This document shows, piece by piece, positions 47,080-57,892 of a DNA stretch of 64,000 bases (positions are counted from its first letter, which is position 1; each line of letters begins with the position of its first letter). Origin of the DNA: Xenorhabdus ishibashii (GTDB lineage Bacteria; Pseudomonadota; Gammaproteobacteria; Enterobacterales; Enterobacteriaceae); contig NZ_NJAK01000001.1 in NCBI RefSeq assembly GCF_002632755.1, forward strand, positions 2,294,001 through 2,358,000, written 5' to 3'. Under the pieces are notes generated by a model. The model made no database searches. It was not told the DNA's origin and saw only the letters and a program-made list of their open reading frames with translations. A program made the translations under genes and the position numbers.

Positions 47080-48063
47080 TTATGGGATCAATAAGCTGGA
47101 ACCGTGGGTTGCACGGCTTTCCAGTGTCTGATGAGCTTTTACCGCTTCACTCAGTGGAAATTTCTGGTTTTCTGGGACGTCCACATTGATTTTGTCGCTG
47201 GCAATTAAATCAAACAGTGTCTTGCTGGCTTTTGCCAACTCCTCGCGGGTAGTGATATAGCCATTAAGAGAAGGGCGGGTGAGAAATAGTGAACCTTTCT
47301 GATTGAGGATACCCAAATTTACTCCAGTTACCGGCCCTGAAGCGTTACCAAAACTGACCATCAAACCTTGTCGTTTCAGGCAATCCAGTGAATCCAGCCA
47401 TGTCTCTTTGCCAACAGAATCGTATACGACACTAACTTTTTCTCCGCCAGTAATAGCCAAAACACGTTCAACAATATTCTCGCGACGATAGTTGATGGTT
47501 TGCCATGCACCTGCTGCTTTGGCGAGCATCGCTTTTTCGTCTGAACCTACTGTTCCAATCAACTTCGCACCCAGTGCTTCTGCCCACTGGCAAGCAATCA
47601 AGCCAACACCACCGGCGGCGGCATGAAATAAAATGGTTTCTCCTGCCCGGAGCTTATGTGTTAAATTGAACAGATAGTAAACAGTCAAGCCTTTTAAAAA
47701 TGATGCAGCAGCCTGCTCGAACGAGATCTCATCCGGCAACAGTGCTAACTTACTTTCAGAAACATTGTGTATTTCACTGTAAGCACCTAAGGCTGACTGA
47801 GCATAAACCACTCGATCACCGACTTTAATTGATGTCACACTGGAGCCAATTTGAGTGACAATACCAGCGGCTTCTGTTCCCAAGCCACAGGGCAGGCTGG
47901 CTGGTGGGTATAAGCCACTGCGTATGTAGGTATCAATATAATTAATGCCAATGGCTTTGTTTTCGACTTGTACTTCATCAGGAGCAAGGTCAGTAGGTGT
48001 AAATTCACAATATCGGAGTACTTCTGGGCCGCCAATGGCGGATAATTCGATGTGTTTTGCCAT
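47080..48063 (-). CDS. qorA: NADPH:quinone oxidoreductase QorA
   Basis: Zeta-crystallin type reductase of 327 residues, MAKHIELSAIGGPEVLRYCE at the start and the nucleotide-binding AAAGGVGLIACQWAEALGAK near residue 150. Convergent next to dusA, its conserved position, so this is the original copy and the gene at 26856 the duplicate. pspG, which lies between dusA and qorA in E. coli, is missing. Confidence 0.94.
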   Translation of the reverse strand: MAKHIELSAIGGPEVLRYCEFTPTDLAPDEVQVENKAIGINYIDTYIRSGLYPPASLPCGLGTEAAGIVTQIGSSVTSIKVGDRVVYAQSALGAYSEIHNVSESKLALLPDEISFEQAAASFLKGLTVYYLFNLTHKLRAGETILFHAAAGGVGLIACQWAEALGAKLIGTVGSDEKAMLAKAAGAWQTINYRRENIVERVLAITGGEKVSVVYDSVGKETWLDSLDCLKRQGLMVSFGNASGPVTGVNLGILNQKGSLFLTRPSLNGYITTREELAKASKTLFDLIASDKINVDVPENQKFPLSEAVKAHQTLESRATHGSSLLIP

Positions 48064-48298
48064 AGTAACTCTCTCATTATGTTAGAAATATTGGGAGCAG
48101 CCTTGTGCGTTTGCAATGAAAGAACCGCAAATCGCGTTAATATATTTGAAGCCCTTACAGGCTATATATATTTACTTTGTGTTTTGAAGTTTGTCCATGA
48201 TTATTATTTTTATATAAATATTAAATAATTAATCATTAGACTGTATGTCGTTACAGTATTTATTGACGTTTTTCCCCTCTTGCAGCACACTGCGTATT

Positions 48299-48340
48299 GT
48301 AGCGGTCAAGAAATACCGAACACATTTTTAGCCTCTTTCC
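48299..48340 (+). repeat. IS-end-like direct repeat, left copy
   Basis: TGTAGCGGTCAAGAAATACC, then GAACACATTTTTAGCCTCTTT. It matches the sequence at 49462 in the same orientation with about two differences. It sits in the 787-base gap between qorA and the secreted protein. The rest of that gap is AT-rich and, near 48720-48760, carries TTTTTCAAGTTGC, a short element also found at 13543. Confidence 0.75.
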
Positions 48341-48850
48341 TAGCTTGAAGTTAAAAAGGTCAAAGTGCATGGTTTTCTCTCTCAAAAAGAGAGTATAAGA
48401 TCACAGCTATTCTTTCGAATCAATAGATTTGTTTTTGATTAAAGAATGTTCATTATCTTACCTTGAGTTAAAAGTTTCTTGAATGCCGCTTCAGCAAATT
48501 AATGGAAATGAACAGGAAATATGAATTTTTCATCATTATGATAATTTATATATTTTTTATAATATACTTCTAAAGTCATTTCTCTTTAAATAAAGAATTA
48601 TTCCTGACAAAAAACAAATAAACTTTATCAAACAAAGAAAATATCATATCTGCCAATTAAAAAAGCAAACTCAAACTTTATTTTCATTTATCCCTGCTAT
48701 ACTTAAAAGTATCGGAGATGAATATCCCCGTAGTTTTTCAAGTTGCATCGAAATGGTCTGCGATTAATTTTGAAATCCATAAGATATATAACTATTTTTA
48801 AACTTTCAGCCTTGCTGCCCATTTTATTATTAATATGGAGGAAAAATAAA

Positions 48851-49339
48851 ATGAAATCACTTAAAAAACACACAGCATATAGTTTATGTTTGATCAGTAT
48901 GTTTTTTGCAAACAACGCTGTTTCTTCTGCGTATTATAATATGCATTTCATAAACAATAGTAACACTGCCGAAGTGACTATTACACGTACAAACTACGAC
49001 TGCATGTATGATACTGGACCATCTCCCATTAAATTAAAACCTCAAAAAGATATCTCCTTTGATGTAGAAGATAGTAATAATCTATTTGGCGGTTGCTATG
49101 ATCACACAAAAGATATTGTCTGGTCTGTTGATTATTCTCAAGGTTCTAATACAATCCACTGCGGTGTAATATTTGACCATAGTAACGATGATATAGATAA
49201 CGTCTGGCGAACCTTTTTTTTAAAAACATATCCAATATGTCAGCTTCCAATTAAGTTTACCTGTGACGGTAGTGAACAGGCTTGTAAGGATGGACTAGCC
49301 GCTAAGCACAAGCAACAGCTAACCATGACAATTAACTGA
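48851..49339 (+). CDS. Secreted protein of unknown function
   Basis: 162 residues from ATG 48851 (Shine-Dalgarno GGAGG; a longer reading from 48743 lacks any ribosome site). An N-terminal signal peptide MKSLKKHTAYSLCLISMFFA...VSSA directs export. The mature part is about 135 residues with six cysteines, likely disulfides, and a beta-rich pattern (YYNMHFINNSNTAEVTITRT, DYSQGSNTIHCGVIF). It looks like a small exported beta-sandwich protein; family not recognised. IS-end-like direct repeats flank it at 48299 and 49462, so it may have moved as cargo. Confidence 0.8.
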   Translation: MKSLKKHTAYSLCLISMFFANNAVSSAYYNMHFINNSNTAEVTITRTNYDCMYDTGPSPIKLKPQKDISFDVEDSNNLFGGCYDHTKDIVWSVDYSQGSNTIHCGVIFDHSNDDIDNVWRTFFLKTYPICQLPIKFTCDGSEQACKDGLAAKHKQQLTMTIN

Positions 49340-49416
49340 GGAAAGTTTAGCCAATCGGCATTGTGTTGGAATATTGCAAAACATCTGATGCAAATGTGAC
49401 AACCCATGATAATATT

Positions 49417-49455
49417 CCGCGGTGGTGAACCACTGTTGTATCCCTGCCACCGCGG
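49417..49455. terminator. Strong hairpin after the secreted protein gene
   Basis: CCGCGGTGG/CCACCGCGG stem with a 21-base loop, 78 bases past the gene end; TTGTT follows. It lies directly left of the right-hand IS-end-like repeat. Confidence 0.6.
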
Positions 49456-49461
49456 TTGTTA

Positions 49462-49504
49462 TGTAGCGGTCAAGAAATACCGGACACATTTTTAACCTCT
49501 TTTG
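49462..49504 (+). repeat. IS-end-like direct repeat, right copy
   Basis: TGTAGCGGTCAAGAAATACC, then GGACACATTTTTAACCTCTTTT, the same orientation as the copy at 48299. Confidence 0.75.
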
Positions 49505-49639
49505 CTAAAGATGAAATTATTTTAATCTCAATGTTTTTATCACGATTTATGTATTTTATTTAATTATAATTAAATAATTTTGGTGTACTCTTGCATAAGA
49601 AGATATGAAATAAAACCTTATAAAAATAAAAAACAGCGC

Positions 49640-49857
49640 TGCATTCTAAAAAGGCGGCAGTAACACCTATTATTATAAGTTTGTGCCAAATCTCAGTGCC
49701 AGCAAAATCACAGGGTATGATCTGTCCTATGGTTCATTAAAGAATATGCTTTTTGCTCAATGGATAGCCAAAACCAATAACTTAAAAAATATGACTATTT
49801 CCCCGGTATCAGCTTTGATTGGCGAAAGATACATCTGGCTTTCTCATGAGTCAATTT
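49640..49857 (+). other. Intergenic stretch with a possible gene-end fragment
   Basis: In one forward frame 49671-49857 reads KFVPNLSASKITGYDLSYGS, then LKNMLFAQWIAKTNNLKNMT and LIGERYIWLSHES before a stop, without a start codon. It could be the tail of a lost outer-membrane or enzyme gene, but I cannot assign it. The remaining part of the 49505-49947 gap is AT-rich with no gene. Confidence 0.2.
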
Positions 49858-49947
49858 AGCTATAGTGTGTTTATTCGATACAGCTTTTTCTAATAAACAC
49901 ATAAAATAGAGCCGCTTTTAATCGTTTATATCCTTGATGGGGTCACA

Positions 49948-51225
49948 ATGTCCATTCAACACGACAAATTCGGGCGTACTTATCAGTGGTTTTTGCTGAT
50001 ACTTTTAGGCATAGTCTATTTTTTATCCACAGCAACAACCTTTACGTCATTGGGTGTTGTCCTGCCGAGTATGATTAATGAACTAGGTTGGAGTTGGACA
50101 AATGCAGGGCTAGGATTCACATTGCTTGGCCTGACTTGCGGGCTATCCAGTTTTCTGCCAACAATATTTATCCGCAGAGTTGGCGTTCGCTTTACCCTGT
50201 TTATCGGCTTGCTGATTTTTTTAGCGGGTTTCTACAATCTTTATCACACATACGCTATTTCATCGTATTTTCTTGGTACGGCTTTAATTGGTGTCGGTTT
50301 TACTTTTCTGGCGACAGTACCAGGCACCTATGTGATTTCACGACTATATGAGAAACAATCCCTGGCTTTTGGTTTCTACTTCACGATAGGTGGACTAGGT
50401 GGGGTAATTGGCCCGTGGATCTACTTTCTGGCAAGCCGCATTTGGGGAACATGGCGAATGCATTGGATGATTTCCGCCATTATCCTCTCCATCTTCGTTA
50501 TCCTGACGATTATCATTCTTCGGGAAGGTAAACGGGAAGTTGCTCACGCCAAGGCCGTAAACCAGAAACATAGCAATCAGGATACTCCCAGTATTTATCG
50601 CACTAGGCAACGTTGGACCGCACGTCAGGCACTACGGACATGGCAATTTTATGTGATTGCAGCAACTTACACCGCATTTTTATGGTGTGGCATTACCGTC
50701 AACAGTTTTGCGGTTGCCCATATTATCGAAAATGGTTTCAGCGAAGCCATCGCCGCAGGATTACTCAGTACAATGGCCTTTATCAATGCCTTTTCCAGAT
50801 TGATCGGGGGCGCAGTCGGGGAATGGATAGATCCGAAGAAATTACTGATAGGTAGTCTGGCTATCATTATTCTTGGCTTAATTGCTTTGAGTATTGCCTC
50901 GTCATGGCTATTCTTGATTGCGTTCACGGTGTGCGTCGGGATGGGATATGGCATGACCTTCCTTGCCTCCAGTGTCTTACTCGCTAACTACTTTGGCCGC
51001 AAGCCTTATCTGGAACTGTTTTCTATCATGAACCTGATATCCACTCTGGCTTGTCTGGCGCCTTTTTTTGCGGGTGCTATCAAAGATTATTCAGGCAGTT
51101 TTACCTCTGCATTCCTGATTATTGCCCTCCCCGTATTTGTTGTTCTTGCCGTAACATTAATGATGAAACCACCGGCTCATAAAATGAGAAAACGCGTGGT
51201 TGAAAATACCCGATCTACTGAATAA
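49948..51225 (+). CDS. MFS transporter (oxalate/formate antiporter-like)
   Basis: 425 residues and twelve predicted membrane segments. An MFS-type loop is seen at IRRVGVRFTLFIGLLIFLAG near 77; the two halves are joined by a polar loop at about 195-225. The proportions resemble the monocarboxylate/oxalate-formate group of the major facilitator superfamily. The substrate is unknown. A single-gene unit with no obvious partner. Confidence 0.8.
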   Translation: MSIQHDKFGRTYQWFLLILLGIVYFLSTATTFTSLGVVLPSMINELGWSWTNAGLGFTLLGLTCGLSSFLPTIFIRRVGVRFTLFIGLLIFLAGFYNLYHTYAISSYFLGTALIGVGFTFLATVPGTYVISRLYEKQSLAFGFYFTIGGLGGVIGPWIYFLASRIWGTWRMHWMISAIILSIFVILTIIILREGKREVAHAKAVNQKHSNQDTPSIYRTRQRWTARQALRTWQFYVIAATYTAFLWCGITVNSFAVAHIIENGFSEAIAAGLLSTMAFINAFSRLIGGAVGEWIDPKKLLIGSLAIIILGLIALSIASSWLFLIAFTVCVGMGYGMTFLASSVLLANYFGRKPYLELFSIMNLISTLACLAPFFAGAIKDYSGSFTSAFLIIALPVFVVLAVTLMMKPPAHKMRKRVVENTRSTE

Positions 51226-51379
51226 GGTAAAAATGAACTGCAATAACGGACAAACAAGGTTGAATCCATCACAATGATGGCTGAGATTGCCGAAACCAAG
51301 TTAAGAGAAGAATTTGCCTGATAATATCTGGTCAAATAGATCGCTGATAAACCAAAGAGGTTTATCAGCGGAGTGAAAA

Positions 51380-53812
51380 TTACGCAGGTAAGCGCTGATA
51401 TTGCCCTTGCCTGCGTAATAGCCTGATTCCTAACCAACCACCACATAATGACAGCAGTAAGCTACTGACGATGGGAAGCTGGAACCACATCTGCCATTGT
51501 GGCTGCCACGGAAAACCAAAGACCTGAGTCTGTAACAACCAAAGTGCGATTTCTGCACCAAATGCCGCCGCCAAACCGGCCATAAACCCAAGCAGGGCAA
51601 ATTCACTCCATAATGTACGCCGCAAAAGTTTTTTGCTCGCGCCCAATGTACGGTATACCACCAATTCAAGTTGTCGTTGGCTCATACCGACCTGAATTTG
51701 TGCCAATAACAACAATCCGCCACAAATCATCACCAAAACAACCATGATTTCCAGTGCCTTGCTAACTTGCTGCAAGATGCCTTGTACTTGTTTGAGTATC
51801 GAACCGATATCCAGCATACTAACGGTCGGAAAATGGCGGTTAATTTCCGTTAACAGCCTTCCATTTCCTTCATAATGAAAGCTGGTTAACCACATTCTGG
51901 GCTGATTTTCCAACGTCTCTTTGGCGAAAATAAAAATGAAATTTGGATTTATGCTCTCCCAATCCACCTTGCGAATACTGCTTACTGTGGCATGAAACGT
52001 TCGGGTATCTCCGGTGAATGTGAGCTTATCCCCCAAGTTAATTTGCAACCGTTCAGCAACGCCTTGCTCTATAGAAACTTCGTTTGGTTTTGGCGGCCAT
52101 GTTCCCGCAATCAAGGTATTAAAAGGCGGCAGTTCTGCCTTCCATGTTAAGTTCAGTTCGCGACGCACGGTAGTACTATTAGGGTGTTTTTCATTCGCCC
52201 ATTCCAGCGCAGATTGTCCGTTCACTTCCGTCAAACGTGCCAATACCACAGGGTAAAAATCGGTCGGTTTTACCTGATATTTAGCTAATAAGTCATTAAC
52301 TTGAGCCGTTTGTGGCTGGGTCATGTTAATCAGGAAATAATTAGGGCTATCCGGTGGTAATTGTTGTTGCCATTGGTTCAATAAATCCCCCCTTGCCATA
52401 ATTAGCAAAGCCAACAACATAAATGACAGGGAAAACGCCGCCAATTGGGTCATGGTCTGAAAGGGACGACACAGTAACCGGTTGACCGCCAGACGCAGGC
52501 TTAACTGACGAAACGTTACGCGACGCAGTAGCCATAATCCTCCCCACCCCAGTAACGCCAAAAACAACGCGACAATCGGTACTCCTGCTAACAGTGACCA
52601 TAACAAAGGCTTAGTGCCTGCCAGTAATACCAGTCCTCCTGTTATTATTAATGCCAGTACAGGCAAATAGTAACGCAATGGCCAGATGGATGCCGTTACA
52701 TCACTTCTCAATACCCGTGAAGGCTGAGTAGCCATAAGTTGGCGATAAGGACGAGCACCCACTAGTACAGCAATGCCAAACAAGGCCGTTATTGCCCATA
52801 CCCACGGCCACATTCCTGCTGGCGGTAATATCTTAGGTAGCATTCCTGCCAAAATTCGAATCAATGCAGATTCAAAAGCCACTCCTAAAATGGAACCTAC
52901 CACTATGGCGGCAAGCAATATCACTAACCATTGTCCAATGATCCATTGACGCAAGGCCCAACGCCCTGCTCCTAATGTTTTCAGGATAGCAATCAGGTTA
53001 TGTCGGCTACGGCAGTAATGTGCCATGGAAACTGCCATTGCCGCTACAGCAAGCAGTAGTGTCAACAAAGCTGACAGCAGTAAAAATTGCTGGGCGCGCT
53101 CAATAGATTGTGCCATGACACCATTATCTTGTTTCAATGTCAGCCAGCGTTGATCCGCTTTTAGTTGCGGTTCAACGAATTGCTGAAATGATTGGATAGC
53201 GGCAGGAGAACCCGCAAACATATAACGGTAAGTCAAACGGCTGCCAGGTTGAATCGCTCCGGTTGCCTGAGCATCATCAATATTGACTAAAATTCGGGGA
53301 GAAATCTGGAAGGGATTGAAACCGCTGTCAGGCTCTTGCAATAATTCCCCACGAATATGCAGCGTGGTATCTCCCACATCAATATTATCCCCAACCTTGA
53401 CGCCCAATAGTGTCAACAATCGTGGCGCTACCAACACAGAACCTTTTTCTGGCTTTAACCCACGCGGATTGGTTTCCAGTTCGCCATATAGTGGATAATG
53501 CTCATCTGCGGCTTTCACCTGAGCCAGTTGCGGAATATCTCCCGCATATGTCATGGTCGAAAATGAGATTTGGCGACTTAATGTCAATCCCTGTTCTTGT
53601 GCCCTTTGCAACCAAGTTTCATCAACGGGATATGAAGCCCTTAAGACAAGATCACCTGCCAGAAAATCACGGCTTTGATAATGCACACTTTGATCAATGC
53701 GATCACTGATACGCCCTAATGCCAACACACAGGCCACCGCTAAAGTCAGGGATAACCATACGATCAGGAGAGAGGGGGTACGCCATTCACGCCAAAACCA
53801 GCGCCAGATCAT
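51380..53812 (-). CDS. ybbP: ABC transporter permease YbbP (FtsX/MacB-like)
   Basis: About 810 residues with FtsX-type membrane domains: one N-terminal segment (RTPSLLIVWLSLTLAVACVL), a large periplasmic domain, and several further segments near 255-345, 390-480 and 690-790. The start at 53812 overlaps the ybbA stop (ATGA). With YbbA it forms a MacB-type mechanotransmission complex; the substrate is unknown, perhaps linked to the adjacent lipase TesA. Confidence 0.9.
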   Translation of the reverse strand: MIWRWFWREWRTPSLLIVWLSLTLAVACVLALGRISDRIDQSVHYQSRDFLAGDLVLRASYPVDETWLQRAQEQGLTLSRQISFSTMTYAGDIPQLAQVKAADEHYPLYGELETNPRGLKPEKGSVLVAPRLLTLLGVKVGDNIDVGDTTLHIRGELLQEPDSGFNPFQISPRILVNIDDAQATGAIQPGSRLTYRYMFAGSPAAIQSFQQFVEPQLKADQRWLTLKQDNGVMAQSIERAQQFLLLSALLTLLLAVAAMAVSMAHYCRSRHNLIAILKTLGAGRWALRQWIIGQWLVILLAAIVVGSILGVAFESALIRILAGMLPKILPPAGMWPWVWAITALFGIAVLVGARPYRQLMATQPSRVLRSDVTASIWPLRYYLPVLALIITGGLVLLAGTKPLLWSLLAGVPIVALFLALLGWGGLWLLRRVTFRQLSLRLAVNRLLCRPFQTMTQLAAFSLSFMLLALLIMARGDLLNQWQQQLPPDSPNYFLINMTQPQTAQVNDLLAKYQVKPTDFYPVVLARLTEVNGQSALEWANEKHPNSTTVRRELNLTWKAELPPFNTLIAGTWPPKPNEVSIEQGVAERLQINLGDKLTFTGDTRTFHATVSSIRKVDWESINPNFIFIFAKETLENQPRMWLTSFHYEGNGRLLTEINRHFPTVSMLDIGSILKQVQGILQQVSKALEIMVVLVMICGGLLLLAQIQVGMSQRQLELVVYRTLGASKKLLRRTLWSEFALLGFMAGLAAAFGAEIALWLLQTQVFGFPWQPQWQMWFQLPIVSSLLLSLCGGWLGIRLLRRQGQYQRLPA

Positions 53813-54495
53813 GCTTCCTCCCGCAATTTTCCATCTACCAGACGTAAACGACGCTGGCAACGCGCTGCAAGTTGACTATCGTGTGTTACCAAAATCAACG
53901 TGGTGGCATAATCATGATTGAGGGAAAACAGCAAATCGGCGATGCGATCCCCTGTCTGGCGATCAAGATTACCCGTTGGTTCATCGGCAAACAGAATCTT
54001 GGGGCGGGTACAGAACGCGCGAGCCAAAGCCACCCGCTGCTGTTCTCCCCCCGAAAGTTGGGACGGCATGTGTTTCAGGCGTTTTCCTAACCCCAACAGT
54101 TCGAGCAGCTCAATGGATTTTTCGCGACTTTGGTTTTCCGATTCACCACGCAATAGTGCCGGAAGCTGGACATTTTCTAATGCATTCAAAGTAGGGATCA
54201 ACATAAATGACTGAAAAACAAAACCTACATTTTCTGCCCTTAATTGCGCGCGCTGCTCTTCATTCATACTACTGATATTTTGCCCCAACAGGTGAACCTC
54301 TCCTTCGCTGCCATCATCCAATCCGGCAATAATGCCCAAAAGCGTTGATTTGCCGGAACCTGATTCACCAATTAAGGCAATTGTCTGTGCTGGCTCGACA
54401 ACTAACTCAATACCTTGCAATATATTAATTACCTGTTCCCCTTGACCTACATGTTTAGTGAGATGATGAACTTCAAGAATACTTTCTACAGCCAT
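53809..54495 (-). CDS. ybbA: ABC transporter ATP-binding protein YbbA
   Basis: 228 residues of the LolD/MacB-type ATPase class: Walker [10 protein letters not shown] near 44, signature [15 protein letters not shown] near 145, Walker [13 protein letters not shown]. It partners YbbP. Its 5' end overlaps tesA, on the opposite strand, by 33 bases, as in E. coli. Confidence 0.95.
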   Translation of the reverse strand: MAVESILEVHHLTKHVGQGEQVINILQGIELVVEPAQTIALIGESGSGKSTLLGIIAGLDDGSEGEVHLLGQNISSMNEEQRAQLRAENVGFVFQSFMLIPTLNALENVQLPALLRGESENQSREKSIELLELLGLGKRLKHMPSQLSGGEQQRVALARAFCTRPKILFADEPTGNLDRQTGDRIADLLFSLNHDYATTLILVTHDSQLAARCQRRLRLVDGKLREEA

Positions 54496-55098
54496 GTATT
54501 TTTCCTTTTATTGTTGGTGCTATGCAGTGCCAGAGCAGTGGCGGCAGATACCCTGCTAATATTAGGTGATAGCCTCAGTGCCGGATATGGTTTGCCAGTT
54601 GAGCAATCATGGCCTGCACTGATGGCAAAACAGTGGCAACAAGTCGGCAAAAAAACGGTCATTGTTAACGGCAGTATTAGTGGTAATACCGCAGCACAAG
54701 GGCTTGAACGTTTGCCTGAATTATTGAAACAGCACAATCCAAAATGGGTTTTGATAGAGCTTGGTGCGAATGATGGATTGCGTGGTTTTCCCATTCAAAA
54801 CATAGAACAAGATTTGCAGCAGGGCATTACTTTAATTAAACAAGCCGGCGCACAACCGTTGTTAATGCAAATCCGAATTTCACCTAATTACGGAAAACGA
54901 TATACCGAATCCTTTGCCAAAATTTATCCTGAGCTTGCTGAACGCAACCAGATTCCTCTGCTGCCATTTTTCATGGAGCGCGTTGCTATCAAACCAGAAT
55001 GGATGCAAGATGACGGGCTACATCCTAATCAAGCCGCACAGACTTTTATTGCTGATTGGATGTCCAACAAATTGTCGGCATACATCAACTCTCCTTAA
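54463..55098 (+). CDS. tesA: Thioesterase I / lysophospholipase L1 TesA
   Basis: Periplasmic SGNH hydrolase. From ATG 54463 it has a signal peptide ([20 protein letters not shown]...VAA), then the GDSLS block with the nucleophile (ILGDSLSAGYG), the Asn block GANDGLRG, and DGLHPN with the catalytic Asp-His. 211 residues. The start is chosen by comparison with E. coli MMNFNNVF. Confidence 0.95.
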   Translation: MMNFKNTFYSHVFFLLLLVLCSARAVAADTLLILGDSLSAGYGLPVEQSWPALMAKQWQQVGKKTVIVNGSISGNTAAQGLERLPELLKQHNPKWVLIELGANDGLRGFPIQNIEQDLQQGITLIKQAGAQPLLMQIRISPNYGKRYTESFAKIYPELAERNQIPLLPFFMERVAIKPEWMQDDGLHPNQAAQTFIADWMSNKLSAYINSP

Positions 55099-55165
55099 GT
55101 AAAGAATGTTTCTTAACAGTAAATCATTTATTTCCATAAATTGATGCAGGTGAACAGGTAAAGTT

Positions 55166-55945
55166 ATGCAAAAAACCATTTTTATTACTGGATGTTCTAG
55201 TGGGATCGGGTTAGCCGCGGCCAAAACCCTCCACCAGCGTGGTTACCGTGTACTCGCAGCCTGCCGCAAACCCTCTGATTTGGCACATATGCGTGAATTG
55301 GGGTTCGAACCCATCGAATTGGATTTAGATGATAAAGAAAGCGTAGAGTGTGCCGCCAGGAAAGTCATCGAATTAACCAACGGTCGTTTGTTTGGGCTAT
55401 TCAATAATGGGGGATTTGGTGTATACGGCCCATTGGAAAGCATCTCTCGCGAACAGATGGAAAAACAGTTCTCCACCAATTTCTTTGGCACCCACCAACT
55501 AACATGCCTGCTACTGCCCGCTATACGCGCTTATGGCGCAGGGAGGATTGTCCAGACCAGTTCTGTTATGGGATTAATCTCAACGCCAGGCCGTGGAGCA
55601 TATGCCGCCAGTAAATATGCTCTTGAAGCATGGTCAGATGCCTTACGTGGGGAATTGGCAAAAACAGATATTAAGATCAGCCTGATAGAGCCTGGTCCAA
55701 TCCATACCCGCTTTACTCACAATGTTAATCAAACACAACAGGATCAACCGGTTGAGAATCCAGGCCTTGCCCGTCGTTTCACGCTGATGCCGGAGGATGT
55801 CGTCTCTAAACTCATTCATGCGTTGGAAAGCCCCAACCCGAAATTACGCTATTCCGTTACGTTATTGACTCATGTAGTAAAAATGATGCGCCGTCTACTC
55901 CCTGAGAGATGGCTCGACAGGATCTTGCGCTGGCAAAGTAAATAG
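55166..55945 (+). CDS. ybbO: SDR family oxidoreductase YbbO
   Basis: 259-residue short-chain dehydrogenase: cofactor motif TGCSSGIGLAAAKTL at 8, NNGGFG, catalytic Ser near 137 and YAASK near 150. E. coli YbbO is an NADP-dependent aldehyde reductase. Same block and strand as tesA. Confidence 0.92.
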   Translation: MQKTIFITGCSSGIGLAAAKTLHQRGYRVLAACRKPSDLAHMRELGFEPIELDLDDKESVECAARKVIELTNGRLFGLFNNGGFGVYGPLESISREQMEKQFSTNFFGTHQLTCLLLPAIRAYGAGRIVQTSSVMGLISTPGRGAYAASKYALEAWSDALRGELAKTDIKISLIEPGPIHTRFTHNVNQTQQDQPVENPGLARRFTLMPEDVVSKLIHALESPNPKLRYSVTLLTHVVKMMRRLLPERWLDRILRWQSK

Positions 55946-56016
55946 ACATTGAAAAACGGACAAACAAGTCTTATTTATTCATGTAATCACCTTACAACGA
56001 CTCAGAGAAAAATCCC

Positions 56017-56895
56017 ATGGAACCAACCGTGAACACAAACAACAATACTGACCACATCATTGATATTGATGAATTGAATATTGCCCAAGTTGTCCAGCAC
56101 TCACTTAACCAGCTTGTCGTATTCTACTTCTGGTCTCCACAGGATCTACATTGCCATGAATTAGAAACCACGCTTGATAAAATAGCCCATGAATATGCAG
56201 GGCAATTCGCTCTGGCTAAAGTCAATTGTGACCAATTTCCCCATCTCGCGGCACAGTTTGGGGTGCGTGGCTTGCCTACCGTGCTGTTTGTACAAGAAGC
56301 TCGCCCTGTTCAGGGTTTTGAAGGCATTCAGACAGATGAAGCTATCAGGAAAATTTTTGCCACTCTTCTTCCTCAAATGGAAAAATCACCATTAGAGCAA
56401 GTTAACGAGCTACTTGTAGAAGGTAAGGATCAGGAGGCATTGCCTTTACTGAAAGCAATCCATCAAGAAAATCCGCAAGATACCGAAATTACCCTATTGC
56501 TGGCCCAAGTGAACCTTTCACTCAATCATCTTGAAGAGGCCCAAAAAATAATGGATATCATTCCATTAGAAGCACAAGATGAACGCTATCATGAGTTACT
56601 TGAAGATCTTAAATCCCAGAAAGAGGCTGCTGATTCACCTGAGATTCGACAATTGCAACAAGAGTTGGCAACTCAGCCAGAAAATGCAGAATTAGCCGTA
56701 CAACTGGCTTCGAAATTACACGAAGTTGGTCGTAATGAAGAAGCCCTGGAATTGTTATTTAGTTTTCTGAAGAAGGATCTCTCTGCTGCCGATGGTGCAG
56801 TGAAAAAAACGATGATGGATATTCTCTCTGCACTAGGTACTGGAGATGTTCTGGCATCTAAATACCGTCGTCATGTATACTCTTTACTCTATTAA
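56017..56895 (+). CDS. cnoX: Chaperedoxin CnoX (YbbN)
   Basis: 292 residues. N-terminal thioredoxin-like domain with [20 protein letters not shown], where the usual CGPC is replaced by DLHC, so it lacks disulfide reductase activity, like E. coli YbbN (SQHC). The C-terminal half has TPR-like helices ([20 protein letters not shown]). CnoX holds oxidation-damaged proteins for GroEL, also encoded in this window. Confidence 0.93.
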   Translation: MEPTVNTNNNTDHIIDIDELNIAQVVQHSLNQLVVFYFWSPQDLHCHELETTLDKIAHEYAGQFALAKVNCDQFPHLAAQFGVRGLPTVLFVQEARPVQGFEGIQTDEAIRKIFATLLPQMEKSPLEQVNELLVEGKDQEALPLLKAIHQENPQDTEITLLLAQVNLSLNHLEEAQKIMDIIPLEAQDERYHELLEDLKSQKEAADSPEIRQLQQELATQPENAELAVQLASKLHEVGRNEEALELLFSFLKKDLSAADGAVKKTMMDILSALGTGDVLASKYRRHVYSLLY

Positions 56896-56944
56896 GTAAA
56901 TAAAACTTATATATCCCATAATTAACGTTAATAAGGAAATTGTG

Positions 56945-57874
56945 ATGGATTTACTCTCTTTTGGTGCTGTACCTATTTTAATCGTTATTGCGGTTGCTAT
57001 CGTTTTTACTTGCGTCAAAACCGTTCCACAAGGTTATCAATGGACTGTTGAGCGCTTTGGACGCTATACCCGTACATTAACGCCTGGCCTGCATATTATC
57101 ATGCCATTCGTTGATCGTATCGGTCGTAAAATCAATATGATGGAACAGGTTCTGGATATCCCATCGCAGGAAGTTATTTCTCGCGATAATGCCAATGTCA
57201 CCATTGATGCCGTCTGCTTTATTCAGGTTGTTGATCCCGTGCGTGCTGCCTATGAAGTCAGTAATCTGGAACTGTCTATCATCAACCTGACCATGACCAA
57301 CTTCCGTACTGTGTTGGGTTCAATGGAACTCGATGAAATGCTGTCTCAACGCGATTCCATCAATAGCCGATTGTTAACAATCGTTGATGAAGCCACTAAC
57401 CCGTGGGGTGTGAAGATCACGCGTATTGAGATCCGCGATGTACGTCCACCTAAAGAGTTGATCTCGGCAATGAACGCGCAAATGAAAGCAGAGCGTACCA
57501 AGCGTGCCGATATTCTTGAGGCAGAAGGTATTCGTCAGGCAGCCATTTTGAAAGCGGAAGGGGAAAAACAGTCGCAAATCCTGAAAGCAGAGGGTGAGCG
57601 CCAGTCAGCCTTCCTTCAGGCAGAAGCCCGTGAACGTGCCGCAGAAGCAGAAGCGCGTGCAACCAAAATGGTTTCTGACGCGATTGCGAATGGGGATATG
57701 CAGGCAATTAACTACTTCGTTGCCCAAAAATATACTGACGCTCTTACCAATATTGGTGCCTCAAATAACAGCAAAGTTATTATGATGCCACTGGAAGCCA
57801 GCAATTTGATGGGCGCTATTGGTGGTATTGCTGAATTAATTACCGAAAGCAAGAAGAGCAAACAGGATAAATAA
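56945..57874 (+). CDS. qmcA: SPFH domain membrane protein QmcA
   Basis: 309 residues. One N-terminal membrane segment ([19 protein letters not shown]), the SPFH/band-7 domain ([20 protein letters not shown]), and a coiled-coil tail rich in Ala-Glu repeats (near [20 protein letters not shown]). It pairs with the following nfeD gene, as in flotillin/NfeD systems. The ATG at 56945 replaces a GTG three bases upstream. Confidence 0.95.
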   Translation: MDLLSFGAVPILIVIAVAIVFTCVKTVPQGYQWTVERFGRYTRTLTPGLHIIMPFVDRIGRKINMMEQVLDIPSQEVISRDNANVTIDAVCFIQVVDPVRAAYEVSNLELSIINLTMTNFRTVLGSMELDEMLSQRDSINSRLLTIVDEATNPWGVKITRIEIRDVRPPKELISAMNAQMKAERTKRADILEAEGIRQAAILKAEGEKQSQILKAEGERQSAFLQAEARERAAEAEARATKMVSDAIANGDMQAINYFVAQKYTDALTNIGASNNSKVIMMPLEASNLMGAIGGIAELITESKKSKQDK

Positions 57875-57892
57875 CCATACAGGATAATAACC

